Below, in pieces: positions 39,701-52,695 of a DNA stretch of 64,000 nucleotides (position 1 is the first letter of the stretch; the number at the start of each line of letters is the position of its first letter). Source of the DNA: Pegea sp. RAD2-039. Lineage: Eukaryota > Chordata > Thaliacea > Salpida > Salpidae. The position numbers and the translations under genes were made by a program. The stretch is taken from positions 1,736,001 to 1,800,000 of the forward strand of contig JAQGEQ010000071.1 of assembly GCA_034620365.1 (NCBI GenBank). Direction: 5' to 3'. The notes below the pieces were generated by a model. It worked only from the letters and a program-made list of their open reading frames with translations. It searched no databases and had not been told where the DNA came from.

Positions 39701-40369
39701 AAACATAATAAACACATAACTAACTTTTGGCCTCTTTTTTAAATTTATAAATTTAGGTTCTTCTGGTAGCTGATATTCTTGTTTTCTTTCACGTTGCCTC
39801 ATTTCTTTAGCCCAGTTATGTGTAGAGCTAAATTACACAACAAAAGAATATTTAAGTAAGTAAAATATTTGGTAAAAAGATAGTTTTATGAATAAAAATA
39901 TAAACAACTAACATATAAGATGTTTTACATAATCATAGTGCTTATTTTCATTAAATAAATCTACTTAAAATCAAATTGTTTAAAGAATAAAAAAGTTAAT
40001 TATTTCAAAAATAAATATTGCACCTGAAAGTTTAAAAATATATATGTCGATATATAATCATAATAAAAGTATAAATAACTTATCAATATATAGTTAAATT
40101 ATATTTAGTTTTGTATTTTCTTTGCTTTAGAGAATTATATTTTGGGATTATAAATTAATTAATTTCAAATTGTAATATGAATCAAACTAATAAATTATTA
40201 GTACAAAATGATATATGAGAAATACTTATGCCAAAAAAATTTAAGTCAAAAATAACTAAACAATAGGTCTAAAAAATAAACAATCCTATAACAAGTTGAC
40301 AAGTGTCACCAATTTACAACTTAATACAAAATATTCTTATTACCATTTAGTCTGAGGATGAGCCATCAT
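24787..40369 (-). CDS. AFF: AF4/FMR2 (AFF, lilliputian) family transcription-elongation scaffold
   Basis: Twenty-three exons, in coding order: 40344-40369, 39725-39827, 39230-39476, 38914-39031, 38729-38853, 38360-38400, 38059-38106, 37612-37662, 35411-35453, 35290-35353, 34694-34870, 34438-34538, 33137-34005, 32191-32373, 31137-31201, 30855-30927, 30628-30707, 30314-30483, 26832-26979, 26469-26562, 25765-25965, 25396-25549, 24787-24911. Phases agree throughout, giving 1101 residues. AFF proteins are nuclear scaffolds of super elongation complexes that recruit P-TEFb. The C-terminal homology domain is clear: RLMQSDDYSKEGIRLKHEAD (about 805-825), LYGQTILLYEHI, ALLHLRIYNLKRE, the TPSP-rich loop (945-1009) and the final helices to VKSPKE. 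Residues 380-670 are Ser/Lys/Arg-rich and basic, as in the family. A Ser/Gly tract lies near residues 80-110. The start is ATG 40369 or 40366, just below a splice-acceptor-like TTGTGGTAG, so upstream 5' UTR exons are likely. MNHDK in exon 6 could be an internal start. The N-terminal P-TEFb-binding segment is too diverged to place with certainty. Confidence 0.85.
26980..30313 (-). other. Intron 18 of the AFF gene
   Basis: This 3.3 kb intron interrupts the C-terminal homology domain. The phase-1 donor (AAT G|GTTAGT) and acceptor (TTTTTGCAG) fit directly, so no further exon is required. It contains five GCA units (29371-29385) and about four GCT units (29538-29550). The plus strand is purine-rich. 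I see nothing else. Confidence 0.6.
29371..29385. repeat. GCA trinucleotide microsatellite in an AFF intron
   Basis: Five uninterrupted GCA units (CTG-type on the transcribed minus strand). A GCT run of similar length lies 150 bases further on in opposite sense, so the two could pair in the pre-mRNA. Confidence 0.8.
35454..37611 (-). other. Intron 8 of the AFF gene
   Basis: A 2.2 kb intron between short exons 8 and 9 with phase-0 junctions on both sides. No additional exon, repeat family or structured element is visible. Confidence 0.55.
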
Positions 40370-43300
40370 GCCCTACCACAACACAAGTTAAGTATTATTT
40401 GCCAGTCAAATGTGTATAACTTATATGTATAAATTAGGAAGTGTTTAGCTTGATATGCATCTGCTATGAAATAAAAACAAATTTTATCTTATTAATTCAA
40501 ATAACCTCTGTTTGGTAAAAACAATATATGCCAATATTGCACTATTATCAAAAAGTATCATAAAAATCAACCAGTTTGCAAACAATTCTTTAAAACAATA
40601 AAATCTGAAGCACTCAAACTAAGAACTTTTTAATTTTTCATATCTAAGGTCACTTTGAATAAAATTGATCCAAAGGTGAACAAAATACTGATTAAAGATT
40701 GTTATAACAATAAAAGTTAAAAGATTCAAGATTTAAAACTTAGTAAAATCTTCTTTAATTTTTTCTAATCAATATAACATTTAAATTGTTGTAAAGCTAT
40801 TTATAAAACATGTAAAAACCTTTAAAGATATTACTGATAATGATAAGGATCTATTAATCAAACCTAAAAAAAACTTTGCTGATGACCATCAATAAAAATG
40901 TATAAACCTTTTTCAAAATGTGATAACTACATTAAAATCTGTTAATCTTTTTTAATTCAATGATATAAAATCAACTCAAGAGATATCAAATAAAAATTAA
41001 TTGGTTTATGAGATTATAACAACTGAAAGTTACAAAATTACAAACTTTATACATTAAGAAAAAGCATTCAAGTGAATTTAATAATTATTATTTAAAGATT
41101 AAACAAAACCATCAAAATCTAACAGTTTTAACTTCCTTTGGAGAAGCTTCTTTCACTAAAATTAAAGTTAATTATATCAACACAGATCATTGACATATTC
41201 AGCTATGTTGAAATCGAGTTACTAGTATTAAAATGATAAATTAAAACGCCAGGCCAACATACATCAATAGAAACTATCAAAAAGCATATTTAATCATTAT
41301 AAAGTAATAAATTCCTAAAAAATGTTATCTTATTTTATAAATAAAGCTTTTCTAAAGTGATTTGGATGGTTTTAGCAAAGCTATCTAACATTACACTTCA
41401 GAATAAAAGACACAAAAGTAAGATTATTTATTAAAAAACATAAAGGTAATATCAGTTAAAGATTTATAGATTGTCAGAAATGTATTTTTAGGCCAAAATT
41501 TGTATTATAAACAACAAATTTGTAAGAAAGTTGAATAAAATATTTGAAATATCTCTAACTTACATCAAAATGTTTATATTAGTTTATAGTTTTATAAAAA
41601 CTTTTTCAATTTCTAAATAAAACTGGGGTATAGTTTTTAAATATTTCCTAAAAATATAATTGAGCTTTTTATTAAAACATAAACCAGAAAATAGATCTAA
41701 TAAACTTTTCATATCATAAAACTTTGTTTTACTGATAAATTAATAAAATCTCTAATGTTTTTGATTATCCATTATAAACTAATAGCATAAAAAATATGCA
41801 TACAAAAACTAAAAGAATGAGTGTTCAAAGAAAGATTTTTAGTATAATAATTCATTAAAGGAACACATTTTATATTGATTGTATTTTATGCCCATGATTA
41901 GCACTTTAATTAACTTAAAACATAAGAGTCCACCAAAATAAATGAAAATCAGGCATCATAAGTAAATTATCACAACTTCAAGTATTTTTGGTACAAGTGA
42001 AAAAGAAAATTATAAAAAATGAACCTTACAGTAATTCAAGAATTTTCATTGAAAAAATAAATAATAATAAATTAAGATATAACAAGCAATAAAAAATGAA
42101 TATATTTAGATATAGATATAACTCACACATAGTTAAATAAAAATAAGAGTTAACTCAAATACAATGGAAAGATATAAAAGAATAAAGATGAAAATAATTA
42201 TAAAAAGGTAATTAAGTAATTTATGTACTAAATGTAAATACAAAGTAAATAAACTGCAATTTATGAATTAAAAATCCATAAAAAATATCTGAAATTCTAA
42301 AATTGCTTATGGTGAAAATCTTTTAAATAATCCTGAAAATCGAATCAAAACATAAATAAACTAAAACCTGTTGGAATCACTGTCTAGCAGATATAAAAAA
42401 ACATCGAAAACATACTTTTTTTGACAATCAAATATACCTGCAGACTGACAGAGACCCCTATCGTCAAAAGTTTACTTTGATAAAAAAGATAAAATTCCAT
42501 TTTCGTTTTAAATAGCTAATATAGTTTTAAGTAGTTGTAAAAAATTACGTAATCCTATTTAACTAGATATTATAAACATTAAATGTAAGGCTACACTTGA
42601 TGAAAAAAAAACAAGCAACAAACTGAAGAGTTGATTACATTTTGTATACAAAATGATCACTTTAATGCAGCACACATTTGATGCAGTTTGAATGCTGTGA
42701 ATGCTTGAGCAACAGATTTTCATTAAAAGTATTCAAATCATTTTTAGGCCTTCAAAAACTACTTTATGGACGGTCTTATCTTTATCGCTTCTAAAAAGAT
42801 AGATCGTTACATACATAGAGTTCAGTACACAAAGTCCTTTAATAAAACTTTGCCAGTTTGTTGAGGAATAACTACTTTATATTGGTCAACAATAAGCTAT
42901 ATCAAGCTTATTCAACAAACCTTTCACATTTGTAAAGTAAAACTAGAACCACCAGCTGCAACCAACAGCTTATATTTTGATCCTTTATTAGGCTCACTTT
43001 GATTAAAATTATAAGTAAGATTTAATTTTACTATTAGTTGGTAATAGGTATTGATCAGTAACTGGGATCAAAAAGACATCACTATCAATCAAACAGACGG
43101 TATTGAAATTTACAGGGACATTTGTTGATTATTTCAAGTGATTTCAACTTTTATAAACAATATACCTATGTAAAAAGACCTTTACTAATCAAGGCAGTAA
43201 TTTAAACTTATCATTTATGTTCTACGCTGCAGTTAGTTTATTATCGAAAAGAAGATAATATAAGGATACCGTGATTTTTCTTTGTGGTAAGAAATGACAT

Positions 43301-46110
43301 GATTATTCAAGAGTTTACCTTTGCACTTAAATAAGCTTTAAAAAGTACAGTTATTAAATAAAAATAGCTTCATAGGTTGTCTTAATATGGAAAAAATCAT
43401 TGAAATAAGAATGTTGTCAACTAAAAAGTCGATCTTATTGAGAACTGATTTATACTGGGCCGCATAAGTAGAAAATATTAATGAGGATGCTTTCAAAAAA
43501 TTACATGCAAAATTATTATTGCACTTAGATATAGTTTTAATTATAATTACATCTTAAGATAAAAATTAAGTTTATATAATTTTTAATTTCAATTACTAAA
43601 TTACCAATTATTAAGACTCTGCTATAATTTTTAATAACTTATTTGAATCAAATAGTCATAATTTCTGGGGAATAGAAAATTATCTTCACAACAACAGTGA
43701 AAATATTTTCAAAATGCATTTATTGAAATAAATAAAGATGGCGATCCATGAGCTTTACATGATAAAAATGGACGAGTCTTTAAAATAGGTACAATAAAGC
43801 AACATTAAGCATTAAGTTAGTGTATACTAAGGTGGTTTTAATGAAAATTTATAAATTGGTCCTAATAATAAAAGCGTAATTTTTTTATAATTAAACACAA
43901 TGAGTCAGACTGCAATTTTTTTTACGATATCTATGACGTTAAATTGCTTGATTTTAAAAATATCTTAAAAATCTCCTTATTTTTTGTAGCACTGAGTTAC
44001 GTAAATCTTTTGGTGGTATTACGTCAGGTAATTTAAAATATAACTATAAATTAAAATGAACATTTCTGAAAATATTAACAACTGATAAAAATTATTCGAA
44101 AGCAAATAAAAGTAACAAATAGTGTTGAGTTACTACACCCAGAGTGAAGAATGTACTTACCTAGATAGCATTGTTAGCGTTAGATCAATTACAACAGAGC
44201 GTGAGTTAAGAGTATAATTTACTGTATATTATTTTAGTAAAATATTTTTTAAATACTTTAATCAGTTTTATTTTACATAGGTTTGCGTATAACTGAATTA
44301 ATCGTTTTAAACGGCTTACTTTTGGGCGAAATATGTTTGTTAGTGCAATGGTCATGTAGCCTCTGTGCAGTCATGATCCTGACATTTACGTATCTATTTA
44401 TTTCTTTCACGGTACAAATATTATTTCTGTTGTTTATCAAATGTAGTTTTGAAGGTTGACTATTGTTCTAAAATTCTGAATTTAATGTATCTAATTTTCA
44501 ATCTTTGTTTAGTATAGTAAAGTTAGATATATTGGTATAGCTTAAAATAATAGCGCCAGACTACAATTAAATTATAAAAAATTTTAATACTATTCATCCC
44601 AAAAATATATACTTAAGATTATACTATGAGCTCTTCATTATAGTGTTCTATATTTGTAAAGTTATTATTTAAACTTTATTTCAGACAAATCATAGAAATT
44701 AACACACATCATAGTTATATAAAAGTAATATTTTTAAAATATTTTTTTAATTATTATTTTTTTTGCTAGTAGTTTCTAATAAATTCTAAAATTCTATTGT
44801 GTAAAAATTTATATATTCAGGGTTATAAATAAAATAAAGATTTACATTTAAAAAAATAATTTTTGGTTACAAAACTTAAACAAATTTTATTTTGCATCTC
44901 TTAATGCTTTTTTAGTTTTAATTTATTTATATTTAAATGTTGGTTAGTACCATGTTGAATAAAGCATGTAGTTGTTTCAGCCATAATGAATCACCATTTT
45001 GATTAATTAGCATAATTTGATAATAAGTTTTTTATTTCATTTTAAGAAAATGGAATAAATCTTAATGATTATTTAATTTTAAGATATATCACACAAATTT
45101 GATATAACATTAATTTTTTTATATGGAGATTGATTTCTTTATTTTTTAAATTTTCTTAAAATTAATTTAAACGTTTAAAAAGTTTTTGATGCTAATTTTA
45201 ATGAAATACTAAATGTAAATATTGAATTTTTGTAATATTTATAATTTACTCTTTTAAATTTTTATGCATTCATTTTTGTTTTATATCTAAGATTATTTTT
45301 AGAGTAAAAATATAATAAGTTTTTATGCTAACATAACATAAATTTTAAATAAAATCAAGGCTTTTATTTTTGTTCTTATTGTTTATTTTCATCTTATATT
45401 TGGTTATAAACATTATTTGATGTTTAATAAAATGATAAATTTATTGATTTTCATTGACATTCTCTCAAAGTTACCTATATGAAATAAGCTTATGCAATCA
45501 TCGAAATTGAAGTTTTTGATTTAAAAAATAATGTTTATCACAAAGTGTTGAGATTGAAAAACATTTATTAAGATTAAGTGTCTATAAATTATATTAATAT
45601 TCTAATAAATTTATTTAATAATAAAAATTAATCATTTTTGAATTTGCTAAGAAATTTATCTACATTATACTTTTTAATTTAGTTTATAAAAGGGATTTAT
45701 ATCTTTTCATACATAAAATATTTAATTAATAATTTTCAATTATCGATAAAAAACCTAAAATTTGATGCATAAACCTATATTATATCTTTTTTTATTATTA
45801 TATAGTATATACAAAAATTCTACCATAGATATTTCTAATTATAGCACTTCTAATGATAAATCTACTAGTTAAATAATATTTTTAACTTTATTAATGAATT
45901 ATTTTATTATGGGGAAATAAGTTTTATGATTTATTAAAAATATAATACTTTTTCACTTTATAAATCAATTGTGAACTATGTTAAATTCCGTTTGGTTTCC
46001 TAATTATATTTTTGTAGTTATCATGATAATATTAAAACAAAATTTATTGACTAGTTAATTAATAAGTAATTTATTTTTTTATTGAAATAACAGCCATCAA
46101 AGTAGTTAAA
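40370..46110. other. Spacer between the head-to-head AFF and PP6R genes
   Basis: This stretch of 5.7 kb is among the most AT-rich in the window and contains no coding signal. Since both flanking genes appear to have a splice acceptor just before their ATG (TTGTGGTAG before 40369; GAAATAACAG at 46083-46092), it should contain their 5' UTR exons and promoters. A modestly less AT-rich patch with CpGs at 44.1-44.4 kb is the most promoter-like part, but I see no defined element. Confidence 0.4.
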
Positions 46111-49100
46111 ATGTTTTGGAATTATAACTCTCCTTGTAACATAAACATTCTTCTGGAAAAACAAGATGTCACTCTACAGGAGATCATGGACGATGATGAG
46201 GTACTGCAAGAATGTAAAGGTCAAAATTCTCAACTAATAGAATAGTAAGAAAAATTTATTTTTTATATTAGTTTTAAAGGATAATTTGTTTATATATTAA
46301 TTAATATATAATATATTATGCTTTTTTAATTTTCTAGTCTATGTAAGTCAGAAATTATTGAAGAGTTGTTGGATATGATTATCTCTGAACCAAATGGTTC
46401 TGACCTTCATGATCCAACTAAATATAAATATTCCAATACAGCTTGTGAAATCCTAGTTTCAGATATCACTCCTCTAAATGAAGTCCTAGCAGAAACAGAA
46501 GTATGTATTATGTTTCAACTTTCAGTATCTGATATTAGTGGTTGAAAACTAATTTTAAGACTTTTAAAGAATAATTTGAAGATAAACTATTTAAAATTTG
46601 AACCGAAAATTATTTTTTGCTTTTTCATGAATCGTTGTTATAGAAATATTCTGATTTTTTAGGTCTTACGGCAAAAATTATTTTCATTTTTGGATAATGA
46701 GCCACCCTTAAATCCACTATTAGCTAGTTTTTTTTCCAAAGCTGTTGGAATCTTGCTTACTAGAAAGCCTGAACCGGTAAGTTTGTATCCTTCTTATTTT
46801 ACAATTTTTAAGACTTTTTTAATTGCATCAATTTTGTTGCATGGTGAAAATTATTACTCCTAAGCAAAATAGATTACAGTAGTTTTTATGATTTGTGTTT
46901 TTAGATGTTGGATTTTATTAAAGTCAAAGAAGATTTTATTGGATGTGTGCTAGGTCACCTGGGGACCTCTGCCATTATGGATTTGCTTCTCAGATTGGTC
47001 ACTTGTGTCGAAGAGATACCTTTAAGAACTCAATTACAAGCAGTTAGTCAAAATATTTCATTTGAACTATTTTTGTGTGAAATGTTAACAATATATTTTG
47101 ACATGAATTCTAATGTAGAAGTAAAATTAGCCTATCAAAAGTTTCACCTTCTGATGTTTGAATATCTTGCAGTGGCTTAATGATAGCAGACTGATTGAAA
47201 GGCTTATTGATTTAATAAAGCCATCTCATAGTGAAGACTTCCACTGCAATAGCTCTCAAGCTTTGTGTGATATCATCAGATTGAGTCGTGAGAGTATGTT
47301 CAACCTGCAAGAATCAGCTCCCGAAGACTGCTTGCTGAATACTTTGGAAAAGTAATTGATGATTTGTAAATAGTTTTTCTCAGTTTCTAATTTATTTTGT
47401 AATTCTTCAAAGTGAATTCAGTTACAATTTTAGCAATACATTTTTAGATTTGTTATTTATAATGAAGCTTTTTCAAACACCCATTTTTAGTTGGTTTTAA
47501 ATGATTGAAATTGTGTTTTCTCCTCTACAACAGAGAAGAAACCGTGACATTATTATTGACAAATATGTTCGACTTCGGAATCAATGAATCGGTGATTGTC
47601 AATGGGATTAATGTACTTCTTGCTTTACTGGAGGTTCGAAGACCTGCTCCATTCGGGTTTGTTACTCTTTCCATTTGTAGCAATATTTTCTGTCTTTTGA
47701 TTTCTTTTATCACTTTCATAAGAAACAATTTCTTTTTACAACTTTTTATCTCAATGTTTACTACTTTCATCATTTTAAATGTAATTATGAAATATTTTGT
47801 AACAGATACTTTATTACTTTTCTAGCAAATAGCTGACAGTTTTTTGATAGTTTGTTATTATTTGAAATTTATTATTTGATTTTTTCAAATTGATTTTTAT
47901 ACAAAACAATATTTTAGCATCAGAACATTTCGAAATGTCTTTGTGAGCAGTTTAACTGAACAAATAAATAAATATCTAATTGTCAAATAAACAATTTTTT
48001 TAACAGTCATTCTATTTTTTGCTTGAATCAATTATAAAAACTTTTGTAATTGTTTGAAAATTGTATGCAAGTTTTTCTCTAATTGATTACAAGTTAAATA
48101 TAAACTTTAATTGATTGATGGAAACAGATCAACTGAACCAGCTCCTGATCTAACTGCTTTGGACATGGAACGTCTTTCCTATGGACTTTCAAAAGCTCTT
48201 CATGTTTTGAGCTTGCGAATCGAAGATTTCTTCCAACTTCTTAGAAATCCACCAAAGGTAGCATTCCTATTAACATCATTCATCAAAGATAAATATTTCA
48301 TTTATAAAAGTTTCAAAAATACAATTTCTTCTACAGAATGATGTAATGGATTGTACATTTGGAAAGTTGGATCCTCCATTAGGAAACACTCGCTTACACA
48401 TCGTCAAATTGTTCTCAGCTATTTTGGTTACCAACACCCCTTCTGTAAACCTACAATTAGCTGAACTGAAGATGTTTAATATCTTGCTGGTGAGTTTGTT
48501 GATAGTGATAGAAATTACTCTTGTGTTTCCTCCAATCTTCTTTTAACAAATTTCATCTGAAATTATGAATGATTTTGAGTAGGATTTGTTCTTCTGCTAC
48601 GAGTACAACAATTTCCTTCACACTCAAGTTGTTCATTGTTTACAAACTGTCTTTTGTACTGCAAACTCTATCGGTCCATTAGTCTATCACCACGAAGCTG
48701 AAACTTCAGCTCAAGAAAGAAAAGAAGAAGAAGATGGAGATAATCCAAGAAAAGTGGCTCCACTGCTTGTTCATGTATGTCTTCATGATTGCTGAACTTT
48801 CTACAACTACTTACCCATTTTCTCTCAGGTTTTTGAGGACTGTCGGTTAATTCAACGAATATTAGATGCTTGGAACGATAATCGTTTACATGAGGAAAAC
48901 TGTGGCCAACGAAAAGGTTATATGGGCCATTTAACCATGATTACCAACCAAATAATAGGAACCATGCAAGGGGGGATAAACTCTGAAAGAATAAAAGCTT
49001 TTATACAAGGCAAGAACTTATAAATAGTACTACAATTTGACGGCCTGTTTTTGGTTTGTCTTTTGATTAAAAAAACTACTAAAACTTGGTTAAAAGCTAT

Positions 49101-52100
49101 TATACTTTTATGTTGTTTTATGTTTATATGTTGTACTGCTTTTATAGAAATGGCAGAAGATGACCAGGATAGGTGGCAACGTTTTGTTGCTGAGCAATTG
49201 GCCGAAATTAATGATAAGAACTCGCGTCTTTTAGGAGGTCATGATCCGAAACAAAGTCCTAATGATGAAACTGATACTGATTTCAATCAATATCATAGTA
49301 CGACTCCTCAGCAGGTATTTCAATGACTTCGTCGTATATTGAACCGTTCGCTAGCTTACATTAGATATAAATCATTTTATTTAAAATCGTAATGAACTGT
49401 ATAGTGGTCTAATATACATCGAAACCGTAGTTCCCTTGAAAGAAAAAACTCCACAGCTAATAATTTCAAAATAACTTCAATTAGCCATAGTTGATTTCTC
49501 AAAACAAAATGACTTTCTCAAAAACAGAATAACTCACTGATAATCATGTAACATTCATTTAGTTTGTTAATGTAGGTTACAAATAAGATCTTTCACCTTC
49601 TACTTGCTCATAGGTTTTAGGATTCTGTTTGTTTATTTTAAAGATTTGATCAATTATAATTTCAATTTAATCTATTCAAATTGCATTTTGAAATTTACAT
49701 ATCACTAACTTTTTGTCTAAAGTTTCTATAAAATTAAATTCTTCTAAAGTCTCAATTAACCCCATAATTTACATCAACAAAACCATCTATCACTGATTAT
49801 CGATTAACATTAGACTGTTTAATACTTATATGTTACTGTAACTGAGTTAGAAATACGTACAATGATTTGTACAAACGTTAGGCTTTCAACGAATATCAGC
49901 TTCTGCAAATCACATCCAATTTTTCTGACCAGTTTGGATTGACTGAAAGCGACTACAACGAAACTGATGATGTCGACAAGTAAGTAGTTTTCACATTTGA
50001 TGTTTCAGCTCATTTCTAGAATGAAGTAACATAACTTAACCCTCATTTCAGCTATTTAAATATACTTTGGTGACTTTCCGAGCAATATTTATAAATAATC
50101 ATGTTATTTTTTAAAACAAACAAAATAAACTTGTATTTGTCGAATGTTTAATAGCTTAAAAAAGTTGTTAAATATTGTAGAAGACATGATAAGATTTAAA
50201 AGATGAAGTTTTTATTAATAGCAGAAATTTGCTCAATTAAACAAATTTTTCAGATTCAGCAAAATTAACCAGGTCGATTTTGATATCAAAGTTGACACAA
50301 ATTCTGTAAGTTCACATACAAATATCAAACTTGTGGTTTTAAACTAGTCGCTCGCAGGATAATCAGCTTCAGTTTGAGAAGTTTTGTAACTCGAGGTTTC
50401 CGAATATAACAGATACAGGTGGTGAAGATGATGATAACTATATATTTGAATCTGTTGATGATGAGGGTAAACCTGATTTGTCTTATCCATCTTCACAATT
50501 TTATCTTATTTTGGTTTCATAGAATGGGTCAATGAAGGCGCTGGTAGTAGTCCAATCTTCGAAAAGTCGACAGCATCTGACAGCAGGTCTTTATTAGTTT
50601 CTACTTTTCAATATTTCTACAAACTTCGATTTGATGTCAGTCGTTGCTGAAGTTATTTTTAGTACTGAAATTACAGAATGTCATTTTCTTCTTTTAAATA
50701 TTTACTAGAAACTTTTTTCAGTTATTTACTTTTCAATGTTATTCTTGCTAACTATTTTCTATTCACGTGCTTTCAGTTTCAATCATTAACCTCTATTCAG
50801 CTTCACAACATGTTTCAAAAGTGAAATAAAAACTAATTTAACAGATTAAGATGTGAATCAGTGGGTAGTAATGAAGATACTGAACATGGTCCTTTAGCTG
50901 TGGATGATCATTCCACTTCCAAGACCACTGAGACACAAGAAGAAATGGATACGACCCCCCAAAGTATATTTACCACTATGTTGATAGTTTAATCTGAGAT
51001 TGGTGTTAAAGTGATTAAGATATGTTGAAATTTGATAATTGAATTGTGAGTGAGTTGTAGCTAATTGTTTATAGACCACGTGAAAGAAGTTGAACATAAT
51101 TATCAAATAACTTCAATATCACCAAATGAGCAATCTTGGTTTGAAGATAAGGTGAGAGATAATCAAACTGACCATTAGTCCAACTTTTAAATGTTTCTTG
51201 TATTTTACTACCAGCCTGTTGTAAGCACGTCAAATATTGAAGCAGCAAACCACTGGGCCAACTTCGACAACTTTGAAAGGTGAAATCAACTTTTGCTATC
51301 GAGTTTATTGTTCTACTTTATATATATATACAGCTTGGTGTCTAAAAATCTACAAAAAGAAGATCAAGTTCTTCCTGATCGATCATCTGATTACGGTTAG
51401 ACACAATCACGTGGTTGTTACTTGTTGAATATTTCTATTATTTCAGCTGTCGATTCAGCAATGTCAACAAATCAGTCTGACCTTATTCCGCAACAGGAAT
51501 CACTTTCAACACAGTTAGAACCCAACCAATCTAGGTATGACTGCTCCTGCTGCTGAGTTAGAATTTCTAGATGCCAATAAATCTTTCACAGTTCTTTGGA
51601 AAATATGGAAATCATTCCACCTGAGATTGCGTGTGACTCGATGAAAGATACAGATTCATGTCCACTTTCTCAGCCAATTCTATGTACTTCTGCTGATGAT
51701 GTTGTCATGGAAATAGTTGATGATACAAAACCAGCTACGATTCAATGTACCCCTTCTATTGACATGGAAATTGATTGTCCTTCTAACCCGGTTGATGAGG
51801 AAAATCAGAACAAGTAAATGCCGCCCACTTTGTGTCTTATCATTTACTTCATAAATGTTTTTATTTTATCAGAAATAAAGAAGCTACTGAAGTAAAATCA
51901 GAGCAGAAAGCAGATGTTACCGGTGCCCCACACGCAGCAGTCCCTAGTGCCCCAGAAGTAGCAGTTACTGGTGCCCCCCATGCAGCAGTCCCTAGTGCCC
52001 CAGAAGTAGCAGTTACTGGTGCCCCACAGGCAGCAGTCACTAGTGCCCCACAGGCAGCAGTTACTAGTGCCCCACAGGCAGCAGTTGCTAGTGCCCCACA

Positions 52101-52695
52101 GGCAGTAGTTACTGGTGCCCTACAGGCAGCAGTTGCTGGTGTCCCTCAGGCAGCAGTTACTAGTGCCCCACAGGCAGCAGTTACTGGTGTCCCACAGGCA
52201 GCAGTTATTGGTGCCCCACAGGCAGCAGTTACTGGTGCCCCACAGGCAGCAGTTACTGGTGCCCCACAGGCAGCAGTTACTGGTGTTCCACAGGCAGCAG
52301 TTACTGGTGTCCCACAGGCAGCAGTTACTGGTGTCCCACAGGCAGCAGTTGCTGGTGCCCCACAGGCAGCAGTTGCTGGTGCCCCACAATCGGTTGAAGA
52401 TACAAAAGAGTCATTAGTCGAAATTAAGGAAGAAAATATAACTTTATCTACATCTTCATTATCAAGTAAAGAGGATAGTGGGGAACCCTTCGAACCTGAA
52501 GCAGTGTCGCCGGTAGTAACAACTGAAACCAAACAAACCACTTCATCTCTACCACTATCCCCACTTTCACCACCAAGTAGCTCTACTCTAAGTAAATCCG
52601 GAAATGTCATTAAACAAGAGCAACCAGCAGCAGTTGCGCCATCTAGTGTTTCGTGTGATGTGAAAGATGTGGAGAAAGTGAAAGAACCTGAATGA
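46111..52695 (+). CDS. PPP6R: Serine/threonine protein phosphatase 6 regulatory subunit (SAPS family)
   Basis: Twenty-two exons: 46111-46244, 46338-46500, 46663-46776, 46905-47042, 47173-47351, 47534-47656, 48128-48257, 48337-48489, 48583-48774, 48829-49009, 49148-49314, 49882-49979, 50254-50305, 50358-50466, 50523-50586, 50845-50963, 51075-51151, 51215-51279, 51334-51395, 51447-51534, 51592-51813, 51873-52695; 1150 residues. It aligns closely with vertebrate PP6R1-3: [11 protein letters not shown] start, [59 protein letters not shown]. These make up the helical-repeat SAPS domain (about 1-560) that binds the PP6 catalytic subunit. The acidic tail keeps family marks such as [15 protein letters not shown] and HWANFD. 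Intron 10 uses a GC donor (CAAG|GCAAGA); the others are GT-AG. The last exon holds a lineage-specific repeat of about 160 residues (see 51915) and a Ser/Pro/Glu-rich end. PP6 complexes act in mitosis, DNA repair and signalling. A splice acceptor lies 18 bases before the ATG, implying a 5' UTR intron. Confidence 0.94.
51915..52394 (+). repeat. 24-bp coding minisatellite, 20 units, in the last PP6R exon
   Basis: Twenty tandem 24-base units encode an eight-residue repeat with consensus V-T-G-A-P-Q-A-A (residues about 891-1050); the last unit ends in a diverged Gln-Ser-Val. Units vary mainly at T/A, G/S and A/V positions. The first four form two copies of a 48-base dimer (VTGAPHAA then VPSAPEVA), a higher-order duplication. 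Because the unit is a multiple of three and contains no stop in several frames, overlapping long open frames appear on both strands; these are shadows. No vertebrate PP6R that I recall has such a tract. Confidence 0.95.

Noticed and set aside
47657-47825. Continuation of the open frame after PP6R exon 6
   Set aside because: Family similarity ends at the donor after 47656; the rest is intron read-through.
52115-52610. Three further long open frames over the minisatellite, on both strands
   Set aside because: A 24-base unit without stops in several frames produces them automatically; only the frame joined to exon 21 has family context.
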